Shown here one piece after another: positions 35,879 to 44,819 of a DNA stretch of 64,000 bases. The DNA is from Bacillus paramycoides. GTDB lineage: Bacteria > Bacillota > Bacilli > Bacillales > Bacillaceae_G. Numbering within the stretch: the first letter of the stretch is position 1; each line of letters starts with the position of its first letter. Both the position numbers and the translations under genes were made by a program. Location of the stretch: positions 62,001 to 126,000 of the forward strand of contig NZ_MAOI01000101.1 of assembly GCF_001884235.1 (NCBI RefSeq), written 5' to 3'. A model generated the notes under the pieces. It did not search any database. It had not been told where the DNA came from and worked only from the letters and a program-made list of their open reading frames with translations.

Positions 35879-36212
35879 ATGTTACATCAATTATGTCCAC
35901 AATAGAAAATACATACGTTTTATAAAAAGCATCTGTACAAACTACATCCTGCTGAATTGGATTTATATGAACCACTGTCATATAACTTGTAAGTATGTAC
36001 CCTTCTTCAAAATATGTCACTAACATCTCTTCTTCAGACAATAATGAAGTTAACAATTTATCAGAAATTCTCTCTTTCGCTTCATTCGTTAATATCGGTC
36101 TCTTCACTCTTAATTTCTCTCTAATCCCCTCTCGCATACTAGGCAATTGTTCCGACATTACTGTAAACGGAACCCACTCTCTTCCTTTTGTCTGCATCTT
36201 TACTTGATTCAT
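35877..36212 (-). CDS. YolD-like family protein
   Basis: A 111-residue protein with the YolD pattern: an N-terminal REWVPFTVMSEQLPSMREGI, then LLTSLLSEEEMLVTYFEEGY and VVHINPIQQDVVCTD with a beta-rich end. YolD-like proteins usually sit before a Y-family DNA polymerase (UvrX/YqjW) in an SOS-linked pair. Here no polymerase gene is nearby, so it is an orphan. Similarity is moderate. Confidence 0.7.
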   Translation of the reverse strand: MNQVKMQTKGREWVPFTVMSEQLPSMREGIREKLRVKRPILTNEAKERISDKLLTSLLSEEEMLVTYFEEGYILTSYMTVVHINPIQQDVVCTDAFYKTYVFSIVDIIDVT

Positions 36213-36545
36213 TTTCTTTATCCCCTCGATTTTTTATATCTATCGATTCTATATAAAAAGAAATTTCACTTTTAAATACACTCTGTCCATCTCTTATTTA
36301 TAAGTAGTGTTCAAACTTACAATTATTCATGAATTGTAGGTATTAATTATGACTCCCCAACTTAAGAACATTTGTTCTAATTATACACGAACTAACGTTC
36401 TTAAGAAAGAGGAACATGCATATTTTTTTAGCAAAATGAAACTTAAATCAATATAGTTTGTCAATTCCCATTGATTATTCACCCTGACCAATTAAGTTTT
36501 TTACACTTCCTATCGCAAGACAAAATACGTGTAGCAACTACAAAA
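36213..36545. other. Spacer with a decayed bcr1-like remnant
   Basis: About 36436-36520 reads ATGAAACTTAAATCAATATA and CATTGATTATTCACCCTGAC then CAATTAAGTTTTTTACACTT, which lines up with the start of bcr1 copies but has many changes and lacks the 3' end. Nothing else recognised. Confidence 0.45.
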
Positions 36546-36576
36546 ACGACTTCACCTGAAGTGAAGTCGCTTTTTT
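36546..36576. terminator. Terminator
   Basis: CGACTTCAC pairs with GTGAAGTCG-type arm (TGAAGTCG), flanked by T runs on both strands. It lies 23 bases after the 34-residue minus-strand ORF. Confidence 0.85.
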
Positions 36577-36598
36577 CTAATAAAATATATTTCTAACT

Positions 36599-36703
36599 TT
36601 ACTTTTCTATCCTGACTAACGTTCTTTCCGGAATACAAATTTCATCTATATCAAAATGATTTATTTTTAATTTCAATCCCCCTACTTTTTTCCTTATCTT
36701 CAT
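36599..36703 (-). CDS. Possible 34-residue small protein
   Basis: MKIRKKVGGLKLKINHFDID then EICIPERTLVRIEK. The frame is flanked by a GGGGTGG ribosome binding site candidate next to the start and a strong terminator 23 bases after the stop. The composition (charged, with hydrophobic residues at regular spacing) looks coding. No family recognised. Confidence 0.4.
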   Translation of the reverse strand: MKIRKKVGGLKLKINHFDIDEICIPERTLVRIEK

Positions 36704-36809
36704 CACCACCCCAACAACTTAAGCATATACTTTTATTATGAACAAACTCACAAATCTTAAAAAGCTTATGATGTAAAACACTTTATTCCTCATAGTTTAC
36801 TATGAAAAA

Positions 36810-36833
36810 GAAGCGCTTTTGGCGCTCTTTTTT
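36810..36833. terminator. Terminator of the 73-residue gene
   Basis: AGCGC and GCGCT form a short stem (36812-36825) with T runs on both strands. It lies 85 bases after the minus-strand gene at 36918. Confidence 0.6.
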
Positions 36834-36917
36834 CATACATAATTTTATTAAAAATCATTAAATCCAATCTGTATATATTACTCTACAAGGTATATAATCG
36901 ACTATTGTCACTACCAT

Positions 36918-37139
36918 TTAATTAATATGTATAGGCTGCATTATAATATGTAACTCCCTCTCTGTTTCTCCTTTTTTCGGATGCCGATAATACTCCAATT
37001 TATATTCTAATACTTTATACTCAACCATCCCAATCTTAATCCCTTTTGTTTCCTTTAATACAGCTAATAGATCGCTTATATTTTCATCTGATGATTCAAA
37101 TATTTTCCCTCCGCCTTCTCTCTTAAAGATAACCTTCAT
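36918..37139 (-). CDS. Hypothetical 73-residue protein
   Basis: MKVIFKREGGGKIFESSDEN then a helix ISDLLAVLKETKGI and strands IGMVEYKVLEYKLEYY. GGGGGAG lies seven bases before the ATG, which supports translation. Small soluble alpha/beta protein; family not recognised. Monocistronic. Confidence 0.6.
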   Translation of the reverse strand: MKVIFKREGGGKIFESSDENISDLLAVLKETKGIKIGMVEYKVLEYKLEYYRHPKKGETERELHIIMQPIHIN

Positions 37140-37565
37140 ATACTCTCCCCCAAGTTAACTTTATAATCTAGTAGCTAATAAGTCTAAAAACATTCATCCT
37201 ATTTTTATTTATAATTTGCTTTCAAAAAAAGAACATCCTTTTTAATAGAATGCTCAGCTTTTCACTTCCTATAACATCAATATCTTTTCCAATAATATGA
37301 TATGTATTATTCTTAAAATTATGTCTTTAATCCAGTTCATAAGGACAAATATATAATCATTTTTTCTTTGTTTGTAACATATATTAAAAATATATTAGAT
37401 TTATATTTAATAAAATTAACCAACTAAAACATTATAATATCAACGTTTGCGAAGTCATCTTTTATTATTTTTCGTTTCTACCCATAATTTTCTATTGTAA
37501 TTCTTAATATTTAAATGTAATATTGTATTGTCTTACTATCTATTTATAACTCACACACTAACTAG
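37140..37565. other. AT-rich spacer
   Basis: Very AT-rich, with several short direct repeats of ATATTA type near 37375-37420. No gene or regulatory site recognised. Confidence 0.4.
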
Positions 37566-37648
37566 AAAAGGGAACTCTATATGAGTTCCCTTTTCTATTA
37601 AAAATTAAAAAACAGAAATCTAGCACTATGCTAAACCTCTGTTTTTTT
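37566..37648 (-). terminator. Two hairpins after prsA
   Basis: AAAAGGGAACTC/GAGTTCCCTTTT (37566-37594), and a second stem in which ACAGAGGTTTAGCA pairs with TGCTAGATTTCTGT (37610-37645, minus strand) followed by TTTTTT. The second is only about ten bases after the prsA stop. Confidence 0.8.
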
Positions 37649-37658
37649 CTTCTTAACC

Positions 37659-38510
37659 TTATTTATTTTCTAGGAATTTAAATGTATCCTTAAATTCATT
37701 ATCTGTTACTTTAATATCCGCTTCTTTCAATAGATCATTGATTACTTGTTGTTTCCATTTACCTGTTGTATCTTGTATTCTTTGTTGTTCTAAATCTTTT
37801 CGGATTTTATCTTTCACTTCATCAAACGGTTTCAATTCTTTTTTATCCGTCACTTTTATTATATGGTAGCCGTACGATGTTTTTACTGGATCACTTACTT
37901 GTCCTGCATCTAATTTATACGCAGCTTCCTCGAATTCTTTCACAGTTTGACCAGGAGCAAAACCAGCAATTTCTCCACCCTGTTCCTTTGAACCAGGATC
38001 TTCCGAATATTGCTTAGCTAGAGCAGCAAAATCTTCTCCATTATTTAATTTCTCTTTTATTTCTTTCGCAGTTTTTTCATCTTTCACTAAAATGTGACTT
38101 ACTTTCATTTCTGGCTTATGGTTATCTTTCACATCTTTATCTGTAACAGTCGCTTTAATCGCTTTCTCAAGTGCAATTTCTGGCTTCATTCTCTCTTTTA
38201 GTTCATCTTCATTTTTCAGTCCAGCTTGTTCTAAAGCCATTTTGAAATTATCACCCATTTGATTCTTTGCTGCTTCTACTTGTTTTTTAGCTTCCTCATC
38301 TGAAACTTTGTATTTATCTAGCAATGCTTTATTTAACATCATTTGATATAGAGTACTTTTTCCATATGTTTGTTTTAATTCTTTACTTAACTCTTTCTCT
38401 GTCACGTTTCCTACTTTTGATGTTGCAACGTTATCTGAGGAACCACATGCTGACAACGCTAGCGCCATACATGTAATAATAGTTCCTATTAAAAGCTTTT
38501 TCTTTTTCAA
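37659..38510 (-). CDS. prsA: Foldase lipoprotein PrsA
   Basis: Membrane-anchored peptidyl-prolyl isomerase that helps secreted proteins fold outside the membrane. Signal peptide with lipobox LSAC (Cys22) after MKKKKLLIGTIITCMALA, an N-terminal SurA-like region, then a parvulin domain about residues 135-225 with MKVSHILVKDEKTAKEI, FAALAKQYSEDPGSKEQGGE and the end SYGYHIIKVTDK. Length 283 is normal. B. cereus-group genomes carry several PrsA paralogues; which one this is cannot be told. Monocistronic. Confidence 0.95.
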   Translation of the reverse strand: MKKKKLLIGTIITCMALALSACGSSDNVATSKVGNVTEKELSKELKQTYGKSTLYQMMLNKALLDKYKVSDEEAKKQVEAAKNQMGDNFKMALEQAGLKNEDELKERMKPEIALEKAIKATVTDKDVKDNHKPEMKVSHILVKDEKTAKEIKEKLNNGEDFAALAKQYSEDPGSKEQGGEIAGFAPGQTVKEFEEAAYKLDAGQVSDPVKTSYGYHIIKVTDKKELKPFDEVKDKIRKDLEQQRIQDTTGKWKQQVINDLLKEADIKVTDNEFKDTFKFLENK

Positions 38511-38661
38511 TTCAAATACCTCACTTTAATAATTGTATATGAAGAACTATATATTGTTATTGTGAAATCAATGTGTTTTCCGTAAGTATATATTTTCATA
38601 TCAGAAAAAAGCTTTATTAAATACTAAAAGCCAGCAGCTTGCGAGCCGACTTTTTTTAACA

Positions 38662-39657
38662 TCATTTAATCTGCACATGCTCTTCTTTAATCCATTTATT
38701 CCCACCTATATCTACATATCCATCCTGACGATTCCAAATGCGATAAGGTACCTTCCCATCAACCGCTCCTGTATCATTTCCATTTGGTCCATCGTACGTT
38801 CTAATTTCATATCCAGGTGCGTATTTTGAATAAGCATAAAACCATTGTATATTAAAATGCTCTAGCTTGGCCCATTGTTGTTCACTGCCTAAACAAATCA
38901 TATCTTTTTCTCCGCCTCCCCAATAACCTTTAAAGATTAAATATGGGGTTTTTTTCGTAATTCTGCCTGTAAACTGTGGATTTGCAGGATCTTCATATAG
39001 ATTAATACCGTATCCATCAGCATATTTTGAAACAGCAATACCAATTCCATTTGATAGCTTTATATTTTCTATACTAGTTTGATTTGTTTGATTTGTACCT
39101 ATAAACCAAGAAAGACCCTTATTTCCAATTAATTGATTCAAATCACATTTCCCAATACCAGGAACATTTCCTGAATCAGTATATTGCCAAATATCGCATG
39201 GATATGCTGGTTTATTCCCTCCGTAACGAGGAATCCATATAAAATCAGCATCAATATTACGCGCCCCAAAGGATACATACGTATGATGCCCTACATATAA
39301 ACCAACCTTTTTCGCACCTAATCGGCGTAATTCATCAATAAAGGCCTGCGTCCCGCTCTGCATATCTACCACTGTTTGAACTTCTACATCTGCCACCCAA
39401 AATTTAGCGGATTTATCGCCTCGATTCCAAAAATCTTGCGCTTCTTTCTTTGCATCTGAAATAGATATAAAACGGCAAAATGCATAATTACCAAATGGTA
39501 TACTACGTTTCCTCATTTCATTTACATAACTTTGATACATAAAGTCCACCGTATTCGAGCCGTCTTGTACTCTAGCAATAACTAAATCTAGCTCAGACGC
39601 TGCAATGTCCCAATTAATATTTCCATTCCATTTCGAAATATCTACAATATAACCCAT
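38662..39657 (-). CDS. Prophage-type GH25 endolysin with duplicated C-terminal domain
   Basis: Lysozyme-like muramidase of 331 residues. The GH25 catalytic barrel spans about 1-190: [20 protein letters not shown] holds the first acidic residue, [13 protein letters not shown] the DxE pair near residue 93, and [20 protein letters not shown] the closing strand. It closely resembles the PlyB type of Bacillus phages. After a linker with TNQTNQTS, two ~60-residue copies follow (pattern [20 protein letters not shown] and [20 protein letters not shown]), probably cell-wall-binding SH3-like domains, unlike the PlyB tail. It is the last clear gene of a decayed prophage. Confidence 0.9.
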   Translation of the reverse strand: MGYIVDISKWNGNINWDIAASELDLVIARVQDGSNTVDFMYQSYVNEMRKRSIPFGNYAFCRFISISDAKKEAQDFWNRGDKSAKFWVADVEVQTVVDMQSGTQAFIDELRRLGAKKVGLYVGHHTYVSFGARNIDADFIWIPRYGGNKPAYPCDIWQYTDSGNVPGIGKCDLNQLIGNKGLSWFIGTNQTNQTSIENIKLSNGIGIAVSKYADGYGINLYEDPANPQFTGRITKKTPYLIFKGYWGGGEKDMICLGSEQQWAKLEHFNIQWFYAYSKYAPGYEIRTYDGPNGNDTGAVDGKVPYRIWNRQDGYVDIGGNKWIKEEHVQIK

Positions 39658-39872
39658 TACTAATCAACTCCTTTTTATTATTAAATTCAAAGCTTGTTTT
39701 ATTGTTAGACCCATATGCCTAATACCAACTCTCTATAAGATAAATAAATATAATCTCATCATTTTTTCAAAATATACAACCTATCTAGAATATTTTTCTT
39801 TATATTAAAAAGATAACTTCAACTTTCTTACATACTTCTTGGAAGTTAAACTAAAAGCCTTTTACTAATAAC

Positions 39873-40016
39873 GTAAAACTATAATCAGTAGGGTCTTTTA
39901 TCCCTCACGAATTATAACTCACACAAATCGGACCTTTACGGGCAGTAGGGCTCCTACATAGCTTTTTTACTTCTGCCGAATTTTGAGGTTGCTGTCTTAC
40001 TGTTTATAAATATCGG
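39873..40016 (+). repeat. bcr1-like element, copy E (diverged)
   Basis: Begins GTAAAACTATAATCAGTAGG and ends TGTTTATAAATATCGG. The layout GACCTTTACGGGCAGTAGG-(spacer)-CCGAATTTTGAGG-(9)-TCTTACTG matches the other copies, but the 5' hairpin has decayed, so this looks like an old insertion. Confidence 0.75.
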
Positions 40017-40108
40017 AATAAAACTATAAATAATGTGCATACTATATGTAAGCTATTTTAGCTTACACTCATGACTGACCTCCAATATTTTTCAATCTCC
40101 CTGTAACT

Positions 40109-40138
40109 AGGCAGCTAAATAATTAAAGCTGCCTCTTT
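40109..40138 (-). terminator. Terminator downstream of the HTH gene
   Basis: AGGCAGCT and AGCTGCCT form a perfect stem with T runs nearby on both strands. Confidence 0.7.
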
Positions 40139-40207
40139 ATAATTTCCTTTTAAAGGCTTATTTCATTACAATTTCCACTTATTTATGTATACAGAAGACT
40201 CACTATT

Positions 40208-40513
40208 TTAAAATCCAGATACATATATGAATCTGTTACCGTGTCTTTTGTTAAATCCAGTTATGAATCTATCGCATGCTTCATCTACAAAAGGATTATG
40301 TGCAATGCCCCCTCCAAGATCATGTTTTGTACAACGGTATCTTACCGTTGCGCGTGATATATCAAGTTTTCTAGCTATCATATTTGTACTCATGCCAGTG
40401 AATCTGAGTTTTATTATTTTCTCTACAATATTTTCATCTAACACTTTCCCGACACTTTTTCCACCTTGTTGATTTGTAAAAGTGTTTTGCGTATTCCCTT
40501 GCCATTCACCCAC
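40208..40513 (-). CDS. Phage-like helix-turn-helix protein
   Basis: A 101-residue protein starting at GTG. The centre reads GKVLDENIVEKIIKLRFTGM then STNMIARKLDISRATVRYRC, a resolvase/Hin-type helix-turn-helix (three helices with a turn STNMIARKL and recognition helix SRATVRYR). The tail is HNPFVDEACDRFITGFNKRH. The start is doubtful: the frame is open about 20 codons further upstream without an ATG, and GAGGTG precedes an out-of-frame ATG. It may be the end piece of a larger phage protein. Confidence 0.5.
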   Translation of the reverse strand: MGEWQGNTQNTFTNQQGGKSVGKVLDENIVEKIIKLRFTGMSTNMIARKLDISRATVRYRCTKHDLGGGIAHNPFVDEACDRFITGFNKRHGNRFIYVSGF

Positions 40514-40576
40514 CTCACGATAATCTATCTCTTCTATAAAATAAAAAAGCAGCTGTTAGGCTACTTTAAATTCGTC

Positions 40577-40903
40577 TTATCCCCAAATGAAATGATATAT
40601 ATATTCTCCCGTTACGCTTTCATTAATCCCAGCAATCCTAGCAAATCTCATTAAGTCCGCCCCTTGAAGAAAATACATTGTGAGCGTAACTGGTACTTGT
40701 GACCACATAAATTGATAAAGCTCATTCACTCTCTGATTCGTCGAAATTATTAAATCATTTGCAGGTCCATTATTCCATACAGAAGTTCTAACTGAGGTGA
40801 ACGGAAGGTCTTTCCCATTAACCACTATTCTTGCCACACTTTGAGTTATGTCCACAGCAATTCCCTCCGTCATTACAAAAATCAGATCTGTTTCTATACT
40901 CAT
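40577..40903 (-). CDS. Hypothetical protein in prophage remnant
   Basis: A 108-residue protein starting MSIETDLIFVMTEGIAVDIT and ending YIYHFIWG. It contains VNGKDLPFTSVRTSVWNNG and TMYFLQGADLMRFARIAG. Upstream AGGAAT is a weak ribosome binding site. No membrane span, no family recognised. Position suggests a phage-derived gene. Confidence 0.5.
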   Translation of the reverse strand: MSIETDLIFVMTEGIAVDITQSVARIVVNGKDLPFTSVRTSVWNNGPANDLIISTNQRVNELYQFMWSQVPVTLTMYFLQGADLMRFARIAGINESVTGEYIYHFIWG

Positions 40904-41095
40904 ATTCCTGACTATAATAAATGTTTAAGGCAAACCCCTATTTTTCACTTCTATTTAGAATAATTTTTTTGGAAAATAAGGATTTGTTAATGAAAATCTT
41001 GATTTTAATAATTTTAAAACGACTGTCTGTAATTGTAACGGATTCATTTCTAAGGTGCAAAATAATGAAAAACATACTATGCTAACAAGAACCAT

Positions 41096-41149
41096 CTAGA
41101 CTCCCATAATACACAGAACACTAAAGATCACCCAAACCCACTCATTCAT
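41096..41149 (-). pseudogene. Truncated holin-like membrane peptide
   Basis: GGGGGAAGGA precedes MNEWVWVIFSVLCIMGV, then a TAG. The first 17 residues look like the start of a small membrane protein (holin type), cut off by the stop. It overlaps the end of the preceding frame by three bases, an arrangement typical of phage lysis genes. Confidence 0.4.
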
Positions 41150-41325
41150 TCCTTCCCCCTCCCTTTCCTATCAAGATGCTCATCGGACTCCCTTGTTACA
41201 AACTCTAGTCGCTCTTCTCTAGCTTCCCATTCCATTTGCTTCTTTCTCTTATCTTGCCTTAACAACAAACAAGACGCCACCTAGTTCACAGCAGCGCCTA
41301 ACGAAGTGACTATAGAATTAATCAT
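41146..41325 (-). pseudogene. Small phage-type protein with an in-frame amber codon
   Basis: The frame reads MINSIVTSLGAAVN, then TAG, then VASCLLLRQDKRKKQMEWEA and REERLEFVTRESDEHLD, ending TGA. A hydrophobic start followed by a highly charged helix is typical of small phage membrane or haemolysin-like proteins. The single stop codon at 15 breaks it. It overlaps the downstream truncated frame and the upstream frame, which suggests a former gene cluster. Confidence 0.45.
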
Positions 41326-41526
41326 TAATAAGTATATCTGGACCCTTCTTCAACATATACGCGAAGCCCGAAATAAATACGATACTAAATATAATAATGG
41401 GAGACCACATATTAAAATGAAATTCTTTACCTACAACTAAATAATAGATGTTATGGACCAAGAAATTAGTACCTATGATATGGCGTATTCCTTTCTTTGA
41501 GAAAATAGTCTCGTCACGAGAGCACT
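41318..41526 (-). pseudogene. Remnant of a two-helix membrane protein
   Basis: Open frame with FSKKGIRHIIGTNFLVHNIY and MWSPIIIFSIVFISGFAYML, ending KKGPDILIND at 41318. No start codon with a ribosome binding site was found; the frame begins within a terminator hairpin (41520-41545). It looks like a 5'-truncated gene. Two membrane helices can be seen. Family not recognised. Confidence 0.4.
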
Positions 41527-41545
41527 TTATTAAGTGCTCTTTTTG
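41520..41545 (+). terminator. Terminator-like hairpin
   Basis: GAGCACTT pairs with AAGTGCTC, followed by TTTTT on plus. Confidence 0.6.
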
Positions 41546-41712
41546 TGTTCCAAACTAATACAAAATGAAATTTTTATATTAATCTTTGTTACACATTAAA
41601 AATTAGGAATTATATATTGAATACTAATTCATCAGACACGAATCATTTCTTATAAGGGCGCTCTTTACTTGCGCCCTTATTTAAATACTCAACTTTATTA
41701 CGCCGCATATTT

Positions 41713-41958
41713 TTATAAATTGTATACAGTTCCATATGGAATTGTTGAAAAAGAAATTCCGTATGGCGTAATATGATGCACTGGGTGATAATACTCCATA
41801 AATGAATAATACGGTTGTATACCTTGTTGCATTTGTTGCTGTGCTTGTAACGCTTGTTGAACAGCTTGAATTGTACTTTGTGCCCCACTATATGTTATAC
41901 CAGTAGTACCATACGCCGGACGCATACTAGCTCGGGGACTAAAATATGAATAAAACAT
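41713..41958 (-). CDS. Hypothetical Gln/Tyr-rich protein, spore-coat-like composition
   Basis: An 81-residue protein: MFYSYFSPRASMRPAYGTTG, a Gln/Ala-rich helix IQAVQQALQAQQQMQQG, and a Tyr/His/Pro-rich tail YYSFMEYYHPVHHITPYGIS. GGAAGTGAG is some 12 bases upstream of the ATG. The composition resembles small Bacillus spore coat proteins. Family not recognised. Confidence 0.55.
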   Translation of the reverse strand: MFYSYFSPRASMRPAYGTTGITYSGAQSTIQAVQQALQAQQQMQQGIQPYYSFMEYYHPVHHITPYGISFSTIPYGTVYNL

Positions 41959-42885
41959 TATTATTCAACTCACTTCCAAATAAGTTATTACAAAGTATGT
42001 TATGCGTATTAATTTCAGTGAGTGTTAAAACATAGTCCACTAGCTTTTATTCAAATAACGCTTTTATATGAAAGTCGTACACATTTTTGACACATCAACC
42101 ATCACTATCACTTGAAAACTCGTGATAATATTAATTCGTCGAATACGCCAAATTTCGACATTGCACGACAACAATATCTCTCCTATAAAATCCCTGTCCC
42201 CGCAGGGATTTTCTCTTTTATTCATTATTTTTCTCTTTTGCTTCACAAAATAACTGAGTGATTTCATATACACCGTTTACGATACATTCCACCTGACTTC
42301 ACTCCTTGAATAATATTTTGAAATCAATACATACTATTTCCAAGCCGCTTAATCCACGGCTGGTACTTCTTTCTTATATTACAGCAGAAGCAGGTAGGTT
42401 TATCACTTATCTGCTTTCTCTGTATATTTTTTAAAGTATCGAAAACACTACCTACAAGCTGTTTGAACTAGCAGCTTCACTCTTCTTGTAATGGGACAGC
42501 AATTTATCACAATTGACTAGCTCATTCGAATCGCTGGCAGACAACAAAAATTATTGTCTGCTTTTTGTATGAGAATTTTCATTTTACATATACTACTTTT
42601 GAGCCTGTTTACCAATGCAAGCCATTTTGGTATTTTGAATTCCGACTAAGCTTTTTTGTTGCATAGATTTTTACATCTTTGACAACACTGGTTATAAGCA
42701 GATTTTCTGTTTATTCGTAGTTCTAAACCAGAATAATTTTTCTCCTATTAAAGGACAGCAGGTACGACTGCTTGTCCTTTTTTCTTTACATCGCGTACTC
42801 TCCTTTTTGATAGCTCCGGACCGCATTACCCTCATCATCGAAATAAGCAATTTCCCAATAAGGATGGCAATTATATTTCAGAAGT
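41959..42885. other. Long decayed stretch with terminators
   Basis: No intact gene. Hairpins: 42187-42212 (AAAATCCCTG/CAGGGATTTT), 42537-42565 (GCAGACAA/TTGTCTGC then TTTTT), 42750-42785 (AAAGGACAGCAG/CTGCTTGTCCTTT). Between 42137 and 42160 two TGTCGAA-like heptamers face each other. The stacking of terminators without genes suggests loss of prophage genes. Confidence 0.5.
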
Positions 42886-43125
42886 TTGACACAGCTCTGG
42901 AAAAAGCTTATAAAGAAAAGTGGGGTTCCTGATATTCGGTTCCATGATCTTAGACATACCCATGCAACATTAATGTTGCAACAAGGTATTCATCCGAAGA
43001 TTGTTAGTGAACGATTAGGACATAAAAGAGTAGGTATCACATTAGACACCTACTCACATGTTGTACCAGGCCTACAAGAAAAAGCAGTCGAAGATTTTGC
43101 AAACAATCTATTTCAAAAACACTAA
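42886..43125 (+). pseudogene. Tyrosine recombinase (phage integrase), C-terminal fragment
   Basis: The 79-residue frame from a TTG holds the catalytic end of a phage integrase: FHDLRHTHATLMLQQGIHPK gives the H-x-L-R-H motif, then IVSERLGHKRVGITLDTYSH carries the GH and the nucleophilic tyrosine. The N-terminal arm-binding and core-binding domains and the first catalytic arginine are absent, and no ribosome binding site precedes the TTG. It is the leftover of the integrase of the decayed prophage to its left. Confidence 0.85.
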
Positions 43126-43193
43126 TGTTTGCAAATACGGATTTTGCATAAAAATACTAGCATATCCGTATGACAATGGAAGGAGTCAAAAAC

Positions 43194-43508
43194 ATGAGAG
43201 AAATCAAGTCTGAAAAGGAATTCAAAGACATCATCGCAAGCGAGGAGCCAGTAGTTGTTAAGTTCTTTACTACATGGTGCCCAGATTGCGTGCGTATGGA
43301 CAACTTTATCGGAGATATAATGGAAGAGTTCAATAAATTTGAATGGTATTCTATTAATAAAGATGAGTTACCAAGTATTGCTGAAGAGTATCAAGTAATG
43401 GGTATTCCAAGCTTACTTGTATACCAAAATGGCGAAAAGCTAGGTCACTTACATAGTGCAAATGCAAAAACTGAAGAGCAAGTTACTGAGTTTTTAGAAG
43501 CTTACTAA
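43194..43508 (+). CDS. Thioredoxin-family protein (YdbP-like)
   Basis: Redox protein of 104 residues with the thioredoxin fold. The active site reads FFTTWCPDCVRMD near residue 25 (WCPDC, a CxxC variant) and the cis-proline loop VMGIPSLLVYQNGE near 67. The start at 43194 (MREIKSEKEFKD) follows AAGGAGT; the ATG at 43170 has no site. The active-site loop differs from WCGPC of TrxA, so it is a specialised thioredoxin-like protein. Confidence 0.88.
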   Translation: MREIKSEKEFKDIIASEEPVVVKFFTTWCPDCVRMDNFIGDIMEEFNKFEWYSINKDELPSIAEEYQVMGIPSLLVYQNGEKLGHLHSANAKTEEQVTEFLEAY

Positions 43509-43513
43509 GAAAC

Positions 43514-43549
43514 GAAAAAACCTCTGGATAATTTTTCAGAGGTTTTTTA
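43514..43549 (+). terminator. Terminator of the thioredoxin-like gene
   Basis: AAAAAACCTCTG pairs with CAGAGGTTTTTT. Confidence 0.9.
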
Positions 43550-43937
43550 TTTGTTTTCACAATGTTCTTTCGTATTTTTCATGTAAATGAACATATATTA
43601 ATGCTTTTCTCCTCTTCTACTTCAAGAAATCATTTTTTATCATTTCTTATATACTCTTCCTCCGGGGAATTACAAACCATCATTTTGAGAAAAATATATA
43701 CGAATGGTATTAATACGAATCATTATTGGCACCACTCCTTCCTTATGCCCTATTCATCATTAATTGTTTAACAACTTTCCACTTTGTACTTTTCAACATA
43801 TTTTTCCTTAGCGAAACTTTGTTATCCCCTACTTAAAAAGCTATAAAACGTTAACAATGTTTGTATAGACCCACACGACTTTCATTTGATACTCTATTTA
43901 TAGAAAGAAATTCCTTGTAGGAAGGTGAGTGATTAAA
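43550..43937. other. Spacer upstream of the CDF gene
   Basis: No credible gene; a 69-codon plus-strand frame at 43562 has no ribosome binding site. The promoter of the cation exporter should lie near 43880-43915. Confidence 0.4.
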
Positions 43938-44819
43938 ATGGATTCTCTTTCTCATAAAGAAGCTGATAAAGGTGCTATTGTCAGCATTATGGCATACATA
44001 TGTTTATCCTCTATGAAAATCATCATCAGTTATATTACCCTCTCTAGCGCATTACGTGCTGACGGTTTGAATAACTTAACGGATATCGGTGCTTCTTTAG
44101 CTATATTAATCGGTCTAAAAATTTCTCGTAAGCCTCGTGATCCAGATCATCCATATGGGCATTCCCGTGCAGAACAAATCGCATCACTTGTTGCTTCTTT
44201 TATTATGGCAACAGTCGGATTAGAAGTTGTCATTAGTGCCATTCAATCATTTTTCAATCCGAAACAAGCAGCACCTAATGTACTTGCTGCATGGGCTGCT
44301 TTATTTTCTGCTGTCGTTATGTACGGCGTATATAAGTATACGAAAAAGATTGCAATTCAAACAAAGAGTAAGTCGTTAGAAGCCGCTGCAAAAGATAATT
44401 TATCCGATGCACTCGTAAGTATTGGTACAGTAGTAGGTATAGTCGGATCACAGTTCAAAATGCCTATTTTAGACCCCATTGCTGCTTTAATTGTTGGTCT
44501 TATTATTTGTAAGACTGCATGGGAAATTTTCGTAGAAGCTTCCCATATGCTAACGGATGGCATTGATCCTGATAAAATGGATGAATATGCTGATGCTGTA
44601 GGGCATATTTCAGGTGTAGAACATATTGTAGATATTCGCGCTCGTATGTATGGGAATCAAACGTATGTAGATATTACAATTGAGGTAGATGCTCAAATGG
44701 ATGTTAGCGAAAGCCATTGCATTACTGAAAATATTGAAGATATGCTTCGAAAAAAATTCGAAATTTACCATGCTCACATTCATGTGGAGCCCATGCAAAA
44801 AGAACCTATTATGACATAG
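43938..44819 (+). CDS. Cation diffusion facilitator (CDF) metal exporter
   Basis: Membrane exporter of 293 residues. Helix 2 has ALRADGLNNLTDIGASLA near residue 38 with the metal-binding D-x3-D pair, HPYGHSRAEQIASL lies near 72, and helix 5 has AKDNLSDALVSIGT near 149. A C-terminal cytoplasmic domain follows (VDIRARMYGNQTYVDITIEV near 234). These are the standard CDF features; Zn, Mn or Fe is possible. ATG at 43938 follows GGAAGGTGA; a GTG at 43929 is possible but too close to it. Confidence 0.9.
   Translation: MDSLSHKEADKGAIVSIMAYICLSSMKIIISYITLSSALRADGLNNLTDIGASLAILIGLKISRKPRDPDHPYGHSRAEQIASLVASFIMATVGLEVVISAIQSFFNPKQAAPNVLAAWAALFSAVVMYGVYKYTKKIAIQTKSKSLEAAAKDNLSDALVSIGTVVGIVGSQFKMPILDPIAALIVGLIICKTAWEIFVEASHMLTDGIDPDKMDEYADAVGHISGVEHIVDIRARMYGNQTYVDITIEVDAQMDVSESHCITENIEDMLRKKFEIYHAHIHVEPMQKEPIMT

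Larger units (their letters stand above)
39658..40207. other. Spacer with a diverged bcr1 copy
   Basis: Contains bcr1 copy E at 39873-40016 and the terminator at 40109-40138. No gene seen. Confidence 0.5.

Noticed and set aside
42064-42273. 69-codon minus-strand ORF
   Set aside because: It runs across a terminator hairpin (42187-42212), has no supported start and no protein-like pattern.
43562-43771. 69-codon plus-strand ORF
   Set aside because: No ribosome binding site, irregular composition, lies in an intergenic stretch after a strong terminator.
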